64,000 bases of DNA. Origin: Actinobacteria bacterium HGW-Actinobacteria-7. GTDB taxonomy: Bacteria > Actinomycetota > Coriobacteriia > Anaerosomatales > PHET01. The stretch lies in NCBI GenBank assembly GCA_002841275.1, contig PHET01000009.1:33081-97080 (forward strand), read 5' to 3'. Position 1 is the first letter of the stretch, and every line of letters begins with the position of its first letter. Under the pieces are notes generated by a model that searched no databases, was not told the origin of the DNA, and worked only from the letters and a program-made list of their open reading frames with translations. Shown piece after piece: positions 17,347 through 26,508 of this stretch. The position numbers and the translations under genes are program-made.

Positions 17347-18312
17347 GTGAGTGCGTCTCAACCTGTGGTGACGCCACAAACCCCGGCCATCGTGATCGAA
17401 CACGCCCGTAAGGGCTACGGATCCGCCGCAGTCGGTCGCAAGGACGCGGTCTCCGATGTGTCCATCACTGTTTCGCGTGGTGCAATTCACGGGCTGCTCG
17501 GACCCAACGGTGCGGGAAAGACAACCACACTGAAGATGCTCCTTGGTCTCGTCCGCCCGACCAGTGGCCGTTTCGAGATCCTGGGCAGGCCCGCATCTGC
17601 GGCGGGCACCCGATCCAAGTTGGGATTCCTCCCTGAGCAACCGTATTTTCCGACACAGTTGCAGGCCGCCGAGGCGCTCAGGCTCTACGGGCAACTTGCA
17701 GGACTGACGAAGAGCATGATTGCCGAGCAGACCCCGCTGTTGCTCGAGAAAGTGGGGCTCGAGGGTAAGGAAACTCAGTCTCTGTCGCGCTTCTCTCGCG
17801 GGATGCTGCAGCGGCTCGGTCTGGCTCAAGCGCTCCTGGGTTCCCCGGAGGTTGTGGTCCTCGATGAGCCTGCATCCGGGCTGGATCCGGTTGGGCAGAG
17901 GGACATTCGCAACCTGATGCTTGAGCTGCGCACGCAAGGCACAAGCATCCTGCTTTCATCTCATCAGCTTTCTGAGATAGAGGCCGTCTGCGACGAGGTG
18001 ACCATCCTCAACCGCGGCATGGTGGCAGCTGTGGGCCATATCGACGACCTGCTCAATGTTGAAGGGCAGGCGTCGATACGTGCTCGCGGTGGGAATGAGC
18101 TGCCGGCGGGTGTACGGCCCTATGTCACCCAGACAGCTGTCAGTGGTGGCGTATGGGTCTTATCGGTGGCGAAGTCGGATGTTCGCGGGGTGGTTGACGC
18201 GTTTGACGATGCCGGCTGGACGCTCGACTCGGTAACACCCAAGCGAGATAGCCTTGAGGACTACTTCACGCGGCTCCTTGAGACGCCTGAGGCGGGGGGA
18301 GTCATTCAGTGA
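17347..18312 (+). CDS. ABC transporter ATP-binding protein
   Basis: A 321-residue ATPase with Walker A GPNGAGKTT, Q-loop FLPEQPYF, signature SRFSRGMLQRLGLAQ, Walker B VVVLDEPASGLDP and the H-loop SSHQLSE, plus a family-specific C-terminal tail. The order and the single ABC domain match exporters of the CcmA/YxlF/Nod type that pair with an ABC-2 permease. The GTG at 17347 is chosen because GGAGG lies 10 bases upstream. It overlaps the permease gene by four bases (GTGA). The substrate is unknown. Confidence 0.92.
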   Translation: MSASQPVVTPQTPAIVIEHARKGYGSAAVGRKDAVSDVSITVSRGAIHGLLGPNGAGKTTTLKMLLGLVRPTSGRFEILGRPASAAGTRSKLGFLPEQPYFPTQLQAAEALRLYGQLAGLTKSMIAEQTPLLLEKVGLEGKETQSLSRFSRGMLQRLGLAQALLGSPEVVVLDEPASGLDPVGQRDIRNLMLELRTQGTSILLSSHQLSEIEAVCDEVTILNRGMVAAVGHIDDLLNVEGQASIRARGGNELPAGVRPYVTQTAVSGGVWVLSVAKSDVRGVVDAFDDAGWTLDSVTPKRDSLEDYFTRLLETPEAGGVIQ

Positions 18313-19040
18313 ACAAGGTCCTTGCCATCGGTTCCGCCGTCGTTGCCGATGCGATACGCCGCAAGGTCGTGTGGGTGGTCGTGGTCTTCGCGGCTCTTCT
18401 GGCGTTCGCGATTCCGACTCTGCCGAGTTATGGAGTCGGGGTGGTCGAGGGTGTGTACAAAGAGGTCGTCATCGCGCTCATGTTCGCCGCGGCGTTCGTC
18501 GTGACGCTCGCCCTAGCGGCCACCAGGATCCCTTCAGAAGTTGAACGACGAACGGTCTTCAACGTACTTTCGAGAGACGTTCGTCGTTGGCAGTACCTGC
18601 TGGGCACTTGGTTCGGCATCGTTGTGGTTTCGGGTGCGGCGCTAGTGGCGCTGACGGCAATCTCGGTCGCTGCCGCTGCCGTCGTCTACCATGCCGCCCT
18701 CATAGAGCTCTTTGCCGCGACGTTCGCGGTCTGGCTTGAGATGGGAGTGATCTCCGCCTTTGCCATCATGATGTCAACGCGCATGGGGAGTGTGACATCG
18801 ATCGTGGGTGCGACCGCATTCGCATTCATCGGCCATTCGCTCGGCTCTCTCTTCGCAGGGGCCTCAGGGGTTCCCCGATGGTACGTGCCGTCCCTTGACG
18901 TGTTCAACGTGATCGACCCTGTCGCTTACGGGACGGGCTACGGCATCGGGTACGCGCTTGGTATGGTGGGTGCGTTCCTTGCTTGGTCGGCGCTGCTGAT
19001 GCTGATTGCGACGGTCATGTTTGAAGGCCGTGATCTGTGA
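18309..19040 (+). CDS. ABC-2 type transporter permease
   Basis: A 243-residue protein with about six membrane helices, starting with a cytoplasmic segment (NKVLAIGSAVVADAIRRK) and a first helix VVWVVVVFAALLAFAIP. The motif ERRTVFNVLSRDVRRWQYLLGTW is the cytoplasmic loop seen in ABC-2 permeases of the NosY/CcmB sort. It overlaps the ATPase gene upstream and the next gene downstream at stop/start codons, so the three are one operon. Confidence 0.88.
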   Translation: MNKVLAIGSAVVADAIRRKVVWVVVVFAALLAFAIPTLPSYGVGVVEGVYKEVVIALMFAAAFVVTLALAATRIPSEVERRTVFNVLSRDVRRWQYLLGTWFGIVVVSGAALVALTAISVAAAAVVYHAALIELFAATFAVWLEMGVISAFAIMMSTRMGSVTSIVGATAFAFIGHSLGSLFAGASGVPRWYVPSLDVFNVIDPVAYGTGYGIGYALGMVGAFLAWSALLMLIATVMFEGRDL

Positions 19041-19711
19041 TGTTTGCCCTCGACGCCCGACTGAGGACGGCCCTGATCGCGTTCGCGCTGATCCTCTGTC
19101 TGTTGGGTGCGCAGGCAGTTGCCTTCAGCGTGGCGCCCGCTGCTCGGAAGTCAGCGGGAGAGAGTCTCGGCAGTGCGGGTTTCGCCTATCTTGGGGGGCT
19201 TCGTACGTTCGCTGCCGCGGTGATATGGAACGGGATCGACTCACAGCATGATTACTACTTCAGCGGCGTTTCTCTGACCAAGCAGACGTTCATGGTTCCC
19301 AAGATGCGATTGGTCACCCTGCTCGATCCCACATTCACCGAGGCGTACTACATCATGTCGTATATCGTGTACACGAGATCCGGCCCGGCGCAGGGAATCG
19401 AGGCGGCGCGCGAGGGCCTCACCGCCAATCCGGACTCGGGAATCCTACGGGCGAACCTCGCACAGTTGCTGTTTCTGCACGACAAACAGCGCAATCGTGC
19501 GGAAATCGTGCGTCTGGCGAAGTCGGCGGTCGCATCAGACTCCCAGTGGCATGGCGTGGAAGAGAGATTCGAGGGCTACGCTACTTCGATGCAGCTACTT
19601 CGCGACGAAGGGGAGGTCCAGCTGGCGCGCGAGATCGCAAAGCAGCTCGACACGTGGAACGCAGCCGGTATCGGCGTTGGCAGTCAGAACCAGAATGGCA
19701 ATGGGAAGTAG
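19040..19711 (+). CDS. Membrane-anchored TPR-like protein of unknown function
   Basis: 223 residues. One N-terminal membrane helix (TALIAFALILCLLGAQAVAFSV) is followed by an extracytoplasmic region of helical hairpins that resembles tetratricopeptide repeats (LDPTFTEAYYIMSYIVY, AREGLTANPDSGILRANLAQLLFL, SDSQWHGVEERFEGYA). I know no named family for it. It overlaps the permease stop codon (TGATG; a GTG three bases earlier is the alternative start), so it probably works with the ABC exporter as an accessory or substrate-handling protein. The tail ends in a short Gly/Asn/Gln-rich stretch. Confidence 0.7.
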   Translation: MFALDARLRTALIAFALILCLLGAQAVAFSVAPAARKSAGESLGSAGFAYLGGLRTFAAAVIWNGIDSQHDYYFSGVSLTKQTFMVPKMRLVTLLDPTFTEAYYIMSYIVYTRSGPAQGIEAAREGLTANPDSGILRANLAQLLFLHDKQRNRAEIVRLAKSAVASDSQWHGVEERFEGYATSMQLLRDEGEVQLAREIAKQLDTWNAAGIGVGSQNQNGNGK

Positions 19712-19722
19712 GACCGTGAGCC

Positions 19723-20211
19723 GTGCTTTCACCAGATAGCTACCTGAAGTCGGTACACGACATCGATCTCACTGAACTGAGATCGGTCGGTATCGACACA
19801 ATGCTGGTCGATCTCGACAACACCATCTTGCCCCGAGACACCAATGAGGTGCCTGACGATCTACGCGAATGGTCTGCGCGACTGGCACAAGAGGGGTTCA
19901 GGGTGTGTCTCGTCTCGAACAACTGGCACGAGCGCGTGCAGTCGGTCGCTCAGGAGCTTGGCTTCGACCTGGTGGCCAAAGCGGTCAAGCCGCTGCCGTT
20001 CGCCTTCGTCCTTGCCCTCAGGAAGGTCGGTGCACGAAGGGGGTCTGCGGTGGTCGTGGGCGACCAGCTGTTCACTGACGTACTCGGAGGCAAGCTCATG
20101 GGGATGAGAACCATACTCGTTGCACCCCTGTCAGAGTCTGACCTTCCGCACACTCTGCTGCTGCGCCGACTGGAGCGACTGCTATTGGCGGGAAGACAGC
20201 CGCTGCCCTAG
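19723..20211 (+). CDS. yqeG: YqeG-family HAD (IIIA) phosphatase
   Basis: A 162-residue HAD-fold protein. Motif I is DLDNTIL with both Asp residues, motif II is LVSNN, the Lys of motif III lies in KAVKPLPFAF, and motif IV is VVGDQLFTDVLGGK. Some yeast relatives are phosphatidylglycerolphosphate phosphatases; the bacterial role is not firmly known. The start is GTG. In B. subtilis yqeG also lies just before aroE, with yqeH in between; here yqeH is absent. Confidence 0.88.
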   Translation: MLSPDSYLKSVHDIDLTELRSVGIDTMLVDLDNTILPRDTNEVPDDLREWSARLAQEGFRVCLVSNNWHERVQSVAQELGFDLVAKAVKPLPFAFVLALRKVGARRGSAVVVGDQLFTDVLGGKLMGMRTILVAPLSESDLPHTLLLRRLERLLLAGRQPLP

Positions 20212-20257
20212 ACTCGACACGCAAGGCATAGGATGCCTTCCAAGGGAGACTCGCACG

Positions 20258-21145
20258 ATGATCTCGATTGACGGAGCAACCAAGCTGGCGGGGGTCATCG
20301 GCAATCCGATTGGCCACACGCTGTCCCCGGCCATGCACAACGCGGCATACGAGACCCTTGGGCTGAACTGGGTGTACGTGCCGCTCCTGATCAAGGACGA
20401 GATCGGACTGAGGCGGTTTGCCGCGGCAGCCGCAGGCATGTCCTTCGTGGGCTTCAACATCACCATGCCATTCAAGCAGGGCGTTTTGGAGCTCTGTGAC
20501 GAGGTCGCGATGGCCGCCACGATGGCGGGAGCCGTCAACACGGTCCACTGCGTCGACGGACGACTGCTCGGCTACAACACCGACGGCCGCGGGCTTGTTG
20601 AGTCCTTGGAAAGCGAAGCGAACTTCGATGTGGCCGGCAAGAGGGTCGTCATCTTGGGTGCGGGGGGTGCGGCGGGCTCTGCGCTGGTGTCCTTTGTGCT
20701 GTCGCGCGCCGCTGAAGTGGTTGTACTCAGCAGAGACCCTGACGCAGCCGAGATCCTGGTCGACCGCGTGCGGCCACACCTGAACGATTCGAGAGCCGAG
20801 GCGTCATCTCTTGCGGATGCCGAGCAGCATGTGGGCAACGCCGAGCTGATAGTCAATGCCACATCGCTCGGCATGCGGTCAGGTGATCCGAGCCCCGTCG
20901 ATGCAAGTTGGTTGCACGAGGGGCAAGTCGTCTACGACATGGTGTACGGAAGACGTGAGTCGACGACGCTTCTCACTGATGCGCGGGCGGCAGGTGCCCG
21001 TGGCTTTGACGGCCTGGGGATGCTTGTGGCACAAGGTGCTACCGCGATCGACATCTGGAACGGCGATGACCAGCTTCGTACCCCACGAGATGTGATGAGG
21101 CAGGCGGCTGAGGAACAACTGGCCACACGCGGGGTTGTCGAATGA
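20258..21145 (+). CDS. aroE: Shikimate 5-dehydrogenase
   Basis: A 295-residue NADP-dependent enzyme that reduces 3-dehydroshikimate to shikimate. The substrate-binding SxS site is in GNPIGHTLSPAMHN, the catalytic Lys in NITMPFKQG, and the nucleotide-binding loop is GAGGAAGSA. The C-terminal GMLVAQGATAIDIW is also typical. The ATG follows AAGGGAGA. It is far from the aroC-aroK-aroB-aroQ cluster at 39-42 kb. Its stop codon lies only 10 bases before the first pilB, so the pilus genes may be read from the same transcript. Confidence 0.95.
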   Translation: MISIDGATKLAGVIGNPIGHTLSPAMHNAAYETLGLNWVYVPLLIKDEIGLRRFAAAAAGMSFVGFNITMPFKQGVLELCDEVAMAATMAGAVNTVHCVDGRLLGYNTDGRGLVESLESEANFDVAGKRVVILGAGGAAGSALVSFVLSRAAEVVVLSRDPDAAEILVDRVRPHLNDSRAEASSLADAEQHVGNAELIVNATSLGMRSGDPSPVDASWLHEGQVVYDMVYGRRESTTLLTDARAAGARGFDGLGMLVAQGATAIDIWNGDDQLRTPRDVMRQAAEEQLATRGVVE

Positions 21146-21155
21146 GGAAGAGCAG

Positions 21156-22826
21156 ATGACCGAGGCGACACAACAGCGTCTGGGCCGCATGCTCGTCAGA
21201 GCAGGGGTCATCGACGACCTCCAACTCGCGGAGGCCATGAGCGGCGCCAGCGGACGCTCGCTTCCCGCCGTCTTGGAGGAACTCGGCTACGCGACCGAGA
21301 CGCGCGTCGCCCAGGCTCTTGCAGAACAGATGGGGCTCGCCTTCATCGATGTAGGATCCTATGACGTCGATCCCAATGTAGCCGTGCTTGTGCCTCAGGA
21401 ACTCATGCGCAAGCACCTCGTCATGCCCATACGGGAGGAAAACGGCGAGCTGGTCGTGGCAATGGCAGACCCGGCCAACATCTTCGCCATCGATGACCTG
21501 CGCATCGTCACACGCAAGGAGATCCGGGCAGTCGTCGCGGTCGAAAGTGAGCTCTCAATCGCAATCGACCGTTTCACCACGAGCCAGACCAACGTGGGCG
21601 AGATGCTGGGTGATCTCGAAGACTCGGTGCGGGTCTCTGAGGGCGAAGACGAGGCGGATCTGGGCTCGAATTCGGCCGTGGCCAAGCTCATGAACCAGAT
21701 CGTCACCGATGCGATACGGCAAGGCGCCGGCGACATCTACATCGAGCCGGGCGAGGCCGAGATGCGCATCCGGTTCCGCATAGACGGTGTGTGCCAGGAG
21801 ATGTTCACGGCCCCCAAACGAATGCAGCGACAGCTGATCAGCCGGTTGAAGATCACTTCCAATATGGACATTTCTGAGCGGCGCATCCCGTTGGATGGGC
21901 GCTTCGGCGTGGTGCTCGATGGGAAGTCCGTCGACTTCCGCGTCGCAACGCTTCCGCTTGTCCATGGTGAGCTCGCCGTCCTCCGGCTCTTGCGCAAGGA
22001 TTCGATCATGATGTCGCTCAGGGATCTTGGGTTCCTTGAGCAGAACATGCAGCGGCTGCTGGCTGCATTGGCGCTTCCGTACGGCGCGATTCTCGTGACG
22101 GGGCCAACCGGTTCCGGCAAATCGACGACGTTGTACGCGGCGATCAATGAGACCAACGACCCCAAGACCAATCTGATCACCGTTGAGGACCCGGTCGAGT
22201 ACCGCTTGTCCGGCCTCTCGCAGGTGCATGTCAATGAGAAGGCGGGACTGACGTTCGCCGCCGCTCTACGCTCGATTCTGCGGCAGGACCCCGACAAGGT
22301 GATGATCGGTGAGATTCGTGACAAGGAGACCGGCACCATTGCCATTGAGGCCGCGCTTACCGGCCACCTCGTGCTGTCCACCCTCCACACGAACGACGCG
22401 CCGAGCGCGCTGACCCGTCTTACCGAGATGGGCATCGAGCCCTTTCTGTCAGCATCCGCCATCACTCTGGTCGTCGCGCAGAGGCTTGCTCGCCGCCTAT
22501 GCTCTGAGTGCAAGGAAGAGTACACGCCGGACGAGACCGCTCTCGCACGCGTCAACTTCCCCTTCGAACCTGGCCGCCCGCCCCGACTGTTCAGGGCCCG
22601 CGGTTGCAAGAAGTGCAACGGCATCGGTTACAAGGGGCGTATGGGTATCCACGAGGTCATGTCGATGTCGGAGACCCTGGAGCGACTGACCGTCGAAAGC
22701 GCATCGGCCGATGAGATCGCGCGTCAGGCGATCTCAGAAGGGATGCTGACCTTGAGAGAAGATGGCTTCTCCAAAGTCCTGGCCGGCCAGACCTCCATCG
22801 AGGAGATTCTCCGCGTAGTCGTGTGA
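21156..22826 (+). CDS. pilB: Type IV pilus assembly ATPase PilB (copy 1)
   Basis: A 556-residue GspE/PilB-family ATPase that powers pilin polymerisation. The N-terminal MshEN-like domain begins RLGRMLVRAGVIDDLQLAEAM. The motor has Walker A GPTGSGKS (316-323), the Asp box and Walker B region VMIGEIRD, and the His box GHLVLSTLHTND. A zinc site is formed by CSEC (from 449) and CKKC. The ATG at 21156 has AGGAAG upstream. No pilT is visible in this locus. In the second half of the MshEN-like region the usual LG is LP (SLPAVLEELG), so nucleotide binding there may be weaker than in copy 2. Confidence 0.93.
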   Translation: MTEATQQRLGRMLVRAGVIDDLQLAEAMSGASGRSLPAVLEELGYATETRVAQALAEQMGLAFIDVGSYDVDPNVAVLVPQELMRKHLVMPIREENGELVVAMADPANIFAIDDLRIVTRKEIRAVVAVESELSIAIDRFTTSQTNVGEMLGDLEDSVRVSEGEDEADLGSNSAVAKLMNQIVTDAIRQGAGDIYIEPGEAEMRIRFRIDGVCQEMFTAPKRMQRQLISRLKITSNMDISERRIPLDGRFGVVLDGKSVDFRVATLPLVHGELAVLRLLRKDSIMMSLRDLGFLEQNMQRLLAALALPYGAILVTGPTGSGKSTTLYAAINETNDPKTNLITVEDPVEYRLSGLSQVHVNEKAGLTFAAALRSILRQDPDKVMIGEIRDKETGTIAIEAALTGHLVLSTLHTNDAPSALTRLTEMGIEPFLSASAITLVVAQRLARRLCSECKEEYTPDETALARVNFPFEPGRPPRLFRARGCKKCNGIGYKGRMGIHEVMSMSETLERLTVESASADEIARQAISEGMLTLREDGFSKVLAGQTSIEEILRVVV

Positions 22827-22943
22827 TTGTTCTTTCGAGGCACAGGACTTGCCGTTTGGGGTATCGTCGCAGGTCGGTTGTGTCGTCGGTGCGTTTCTGC
22901 GAGTATTGGAATCGCTCGTCCTCGAGGCGGCGTTGTTGTTTCG

Positions 22944-22962
22944 CGCCCGCGCTCAGCGGGCG
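22944..22962 (+). repeat. Hairpin upstream of the Roadblock gene
   Basis: Arms CGCCCGC and GCGGGCG form a perfect 7-base stem with a 5-base loop. There is no T-run, and the ribosome binding site GGAGGT of the next gene follows 18 bases later. It lies in the 169-base gap after pilB copy 1 and may separate expression of the two genes. Confidence 0.4.
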
Positions 22963-22995
22963 TGTGTTCATGGGCCTGTGGGAGGTGCTCTCGGC

Positions 22996-23598
22996 ATGGC
23001 GGACAACGCATTCGGTGACTTCTTTCTGAGCGACGCTGACGATGAACTGATCGAGGAAGACGACGAACTGATCGCCCCTCCGGTGGTAGTCGCGCCGGTG
23101 AGTCCGTCTGCGCCTGCATCGGCAGGCACCGTTGCGGATACCGCCCCGGCGGCGCCCGTTGCTGTCGCCGCTCCGGCGCCGTTATCCCCCGACGAGCCCG
23201 TTCGCCGGCCTGCCGCTGCCGTGAGGCAAGTGACGCGTGAAGAGCGGCTTGCCGATGCACTCAATCGGCTGATGGACGAAAGCCAGGAGGTGTCCGCTGC
23301 GGCGCTCGTGTCGCTGGACGGCTTCATCATGGCTTCCGCGCTGCCGGAAGGAATGCAGGAGGACCGTGTCGGCGCCATGTCAGCGGCGATACTCGGTCTG
23401 GGCGAGCGCGCTGCGGTCGAGTTGGGCCGCGGCCAGTTGTCCCAGGTATTCATCGAAGGCGACGGCGGATACGTGATGCTCATCGCGGCGGGTGACCGTG
23501 CGGTGCTCACGTGCCTTGCCGAGACTGACGCGAAGCTCGGATTGGTGCTCTACGACATGCGCGCCGCAGCCCTGGAAATTGCCGAGATTCTCGGCTGA
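22996..23598 (+). CDS. Roadblock/LC7-domain protein (CvnB/MglB-like)
   Basis: 200 residues. The first about 75 are acidic, then Pro/Ala-rich and probably disordered. The rest is a Roadblock/LC7 domain: a first helix ERLADALNRLMDES, the strand AAALVSLDGFIMAS, a helix with MSAAILGLGERAAVELG and the strands QVFIEGDGGYVMLIAAG. Such domains bind small GTPases. MglB acts as the GAP of MglA, and CvnB is the matching member of Streptomyces conservons. The ATG has GGAGGT nine bases upstream. A matching GTPase gene is two genes downstream, so I infer a partner pair. Confidence 0.85.
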   Translation: MADNAFGDFFLSDADDELIEEDDELIAPPVVVAPVSPSAPASAGTVADTAPAAPVAVAAPAPLSPDEPVRRPAAAVRQVTREERLADALNRLMDESQEVSAAALVSLDGFIMASALPEGMQEDRVGAMSAAILGLGERAAVELGRGQLSQVFIEGDGGYVMLIAAGDRAVLTCLAETDAKLGLVLYDMRAAALEIAEILG

Positions 23599-23640
23599 GC
23601 CCGACTCGACGCACGATGAGGAACGGATTCGGATCGCCCT

Positions 23641-25959
23641 ATGGCGCTGCGCGGTAACCTCAGAGACTTCAGTCTCCCCGATGTGTTCCAGCTGGTTACT
23701 TTCAGCAGGAAGACCGGGGTGCTGCGCATTGTGCGTGAGGACCAGGCCGAGGGCAGTGTCTGGTTTCGAGAAGGCGACGTGTTCTTCGCGTCATCGAACT
23801 GGCATGCCGACCCACTCGGTCAGCGGCTGGTCAATGCACAGCGACTGACTCCCCAGGCCTTGAACAGGGCGCTTGAGTTGCGTTCGCGCGAGGCCGCGGA
23901 GGGCAGGCGGCTGGGCCAGATTCTGATCGACGAAGGCTACATTACTGACAAAGTGCTCGAATCGTTCGTGTCCGAGCAGATCCAGGACACGATCTTCGAC
24001 CTCATGCGTTGGGAAGACGGTGACTTCGATTTCGAGGCTATGCCTGAGGTCGTGGACGAGGACATCGGCCTTACCGTGTCGATTGAGAATGTCGTCATGG
24101 AGGGCTCGCGCAGGCTCGAGGAATGGGGACGGATCAAGAAGAAGATCCCGTCGACCGACGTGGTCTTCAAGATGGCCACGGCTCCCGGGGAAGGCACGTT
24201 CGAGATTTCCCTCAAGCCGATAGAGTGGCAACTACTTCTTCTCATAGACGGTACTCGGAGTGTGGCCGAGATGGCCACCGAGACGGGGCGTACCGACTTC
24301 GAGGTCGCGCGCATCGTCTACGGTCTATTCAGTGCGGGGCTTCTCGAATTCGCAACCGACGAAGAGATCAAACACAACCGCGAGGAGAGGACTTCCCGAG
24401 AGGTGAAGCTCGCCGAGATCGCGGCTGAAGAACTCCGTGTTCGAGAAGCGGCCCACGCTGCAGAGTTGGAGCGCGAGGAGGCGCTTGCCGCCGATGCTCG
24501 CCGGCGTCAACAGGAGGAGTCGGCGGCAGCGCCCGCAGCGCCCGTGTCAGAGTTCGACACCTTGGGCGCCGACGCGGGTGTGGATGCAACTCCGGGCCCT
24601 GCTGAGGAGCCGGAGTTCCTCACGGAGGGTGCTGTCGCCTCCAGCGCCGACGACCAGGCGGCGTTGGACGAGTTCATGGGGGCAGTGCTATCCGTATCTG
24701 ATGCGACCTCATCGGGAGCCAGCGTCCAGAAGAGTGATGAGAAATCAGCCCCGTACGTCCCGGTTGAGGAGCCTGCCTTCATCTCGGCCGGACGCGACGT
24801 TGCCGCTGAAGATGAATTCGCGCAAGCACCATCTGTCGAGGAACTCCTCGGCATCACCCCGCTCGCTGAACCGGCAGGCGCAGTCGAAGATATGAGATCT
24901 GCCCAGGCCGAGGAACTTGCGGTCGACCTTGGTGTCGAGCCCTTCGAGCGGTCGGCTGAGCTTGCGAGCGAGATGCTCGCGGCTGAGCCGTCAGTTCCGG
25001 AGTTCCTGCCTGAGCTCATAGTGGAACGGGCCGCCGACGAACCAGATGATCTCTTCATGTCGCCAATCGTGCCTGAGCCGATTGAAGGCGAGATGGAGGC
25101 CGCGGTTGAACCTCTGGGGTTACAGCCCCCCGAAGGGCCAAGCTCCATCGCGGGTGAACCGTTCGTGCCGGTTGTGCCGGAATCCGATGTCGCGGAGTTC
25201 GTGCCGGTTCCCGCAGCCATCGATTTCGAGCGCGACTTGATGGCGCTCGGCCTGGGGGAACTGCCACCAGATCTGCTTGGAGCGGACTTTCAGGTCGAAC
25301 CGCGACCGATTGCCGGCGGGACCGCGGACATGGGTTCTCCCACCTTTGTTGAGTTGTCCGACGAGACCGAGCTGGTGTTTGATACTGAATCCGAGGGAGC
25401 GCCAAGGTATCTTGCTGGGGACGATCTCGCGCCGCCGGTCTCGGAGCCGATGTCCGAGGTGCCGGTCTGGGTCGCAGGCCCCGACTCTGTTCCCGGCGCG
25501 GAGCAACCCGCTCCATTCATCGAGCCGCAGTCGGTGGAGTCCGATGGCTCGATTGTCGATGGTTCGGTGTCTCGATATGTGATCGACGAGGGCCCTGAGG
25601 ACGGCATGGACTTCTCGGCGCTCATCGAGTCGTTGGACGTGGATGCCGACGAAGCAGGGTCGCTTGCGGCGTCAGCAGGATTCGATGCCGAACTGCTACG
25701 CGACGAGGCAACCGCTCTTGCGGGCGGAGTCATTTCGACTGATGCCTTCCTTGAGGATATCGTCATCGAGGAGCTCGGTTTCTCGGGGGGCCTGACAGAT
25801 GAATTGTCCGCACTAACCGGGGCACAGAGGCGCCCGGCCCAGCGGCCTCAGGCCAGTGTCAACGCGATTCCCGAAGAAGGCACGGGGCTTCTCCAACGTG
25901 ATGTTCGTGTTGATAGGGATACTCTGCTCAAGATCATCGACGGCATAAAGAAACTGTAG
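23641..25959 (+). CDS. DUF4388 (PATAN) domain protein with MshEN-like motifs
   Basis: A 772-residue cytoplasmic protein. The N terminus (LRGNLRDFSLPDVFQLVTFS, TGVLRI, VWFREGDVFFA) is a DUF4388/PATAN domain, a module known from gliding, predation and pilus regulators. Between its halves lie two helical repeats, at residues 58-81 and 90-113. The second (RLGQILIDEGYI...) closely follows the MshEN motif that binds cyclic di-GMP in PilB/MshE-type ATPases. A winged-helix-like part follows (about 195-245), then about 500 acidic Pro/Glu/Ala-rich residues, probably disordered, and a short conserved basic end (DVRVDRDTLLKIIDGIKKL). Its neighbours suggest a role in pilus control. The ribosome binding site is weak. 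Confidence 0.85.
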   Translation: MALRGNLRDFSLPDVFQLVTFSRKTGVLRIVREDQAEGSVWFREGDVFFASSNWHADPLGQRLVNAQRLTPQALNRALELRSREAAEGRRLGQILIDEGYITDKVLESFVSEQIQDTIFDLMRWEDGDFDFEAMPEVVDEDIGLTVSIENVVMEGSRRLEEWGRIKKKIPSTDVVFKMATAPGEGTFEISLKPIEWQLLLLIDGTRSVAEMATETGRTDFEVARIVYGLFSAGLLEFATDEEIKHNREERTSREVKLAEIAAEELRVREAAHAAELEREEALAADARRRQQEESAAAPAAPVSEFDTLGADAGVDATPGPAEEPEFLTEGAVASSADDQAALDEFMGAVLSVSDATSSGASVQKSDEKSAPYVPVEEPAFISAGRDVAAEDEFAQAPSVEELLGITPLAEPAGAVEDMRSAQAEELAVDLGVEPFERSAELASEMLAAEPSVPEFLPELIVERAADEPDDLFMSPIVPEPIEGEMEAAVEPLGLQPPEGPSSIAGEPFVPVVPESDVAEFVPVPAAIDFERDLMALGLGELPPDLLGADFQVEPRPIAGGTADMGSPTFVELSDETELVFDTESEGAPRYLAGDDLAPPVSEPMSEVPVWVAGPDSVPGAEQPAPFIEPQSVESDGSIVDGSVSRYVIDEGPEDGMDFSALIESLDVDADEAGSLAASAGFDAELLRDEATALAGGVISTDAFLEDIVIEELGFSGGLTDELSALTGAQRRPAQRPQASVNAIPEEGTGLLQRDVRVDRDTLLKIIDGIKKL

Positions 25960-25974
25960 GGGGACATACGCGAC

Positions 25975-26502
25975 ATGCAGTCAGTCAAAGTCGTTGTCAC
26001 AGGCCCTTTCAACGCTGGCAAGACCACGTTCATAAAGGCAGTCAGTGAGATCACCGTTCTGTCGACCGAGCGTCAGGTGAGTGATGCCTCGGGTGAGGGA
26101 TCCGGCGAGACCACCGTAGCAATGGATTTCGGTCGCATCACTGTCTCCGATGACGTGGTCCTCTATCTGTTCGGAACTCCTGGGCAGTCCCGGTTCTCGT
26201 TCATGTGGGAAACGCTTTCTGAGGGCATGCTCGGTTTTGTGTTGCTGGTCGACGCGACTGAACCACAGACGTTCGCGGACGCGAAGGAGATGATAGGGTT
26301 CTTCGGTGAGATGTCCGAGGTTCCGTTTGTGGTCGCCGCCAACAAGGTGGAGGCCGACGACGTGGATACTATCCGGCAGGTCCGCACGGATCTTGGGCTC
26401 GCTGATAGCGTGCCGCTGCTCCCTGTGGACGCCAGAGACAAGGACTCGGTCAAAGCCGCCCTTCTCGGTCTGCTGTATGAGATCCTCGAAAGCATGAGCT
26501 AG
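25975..26502 (+). CDS. Small Ras-like GTPase (CvnD/MglA-like)
   Basis: 175 residues. G1 is GPFNAGKT (10-17), the switch region contains TTVAMDFGRI, G3 is FGTPGQSRF (66-74) in place of DxxG, and G4 is NKVE (123-126) rather than NKxD. The FGTPGQ and DFGR segments are typical of the conservon GTPase CvnD of Streptomyces and its relatives, distant cousins of the polarity switch MglA. The partner Roadblock gene is at 22996, with the DUF4388 gene between them. Its ATG follows a G-rich site; the next gene begins six bases after its stop. Confidence 0.9.
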   Translation: MQSVKVVVTGPFNAGKTTFIKAVSEITVLSTERQVSDASGEGSGETTVAMDFGRITVSDDVVLYLFGTPGQSRFSFMWETLSEGMLGFVLLVDATEPQTFADAKEMIGFFGEMSEVPFVVAANKVEADDVDTIRQVRTDLGLADSVPLLPVDARDKDSVKAALLGLLYEILESMS

Positions 26503-26508
26503 GCCGGT

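Noticed and set aside
22850..22870. GGGGTAT as a SigB-type -10 element before the Roadblock gene
   Set aside because: No GTTT-like -35 box lies at the required 13-15 base distance; the nearby GTTT is directly adjacent.
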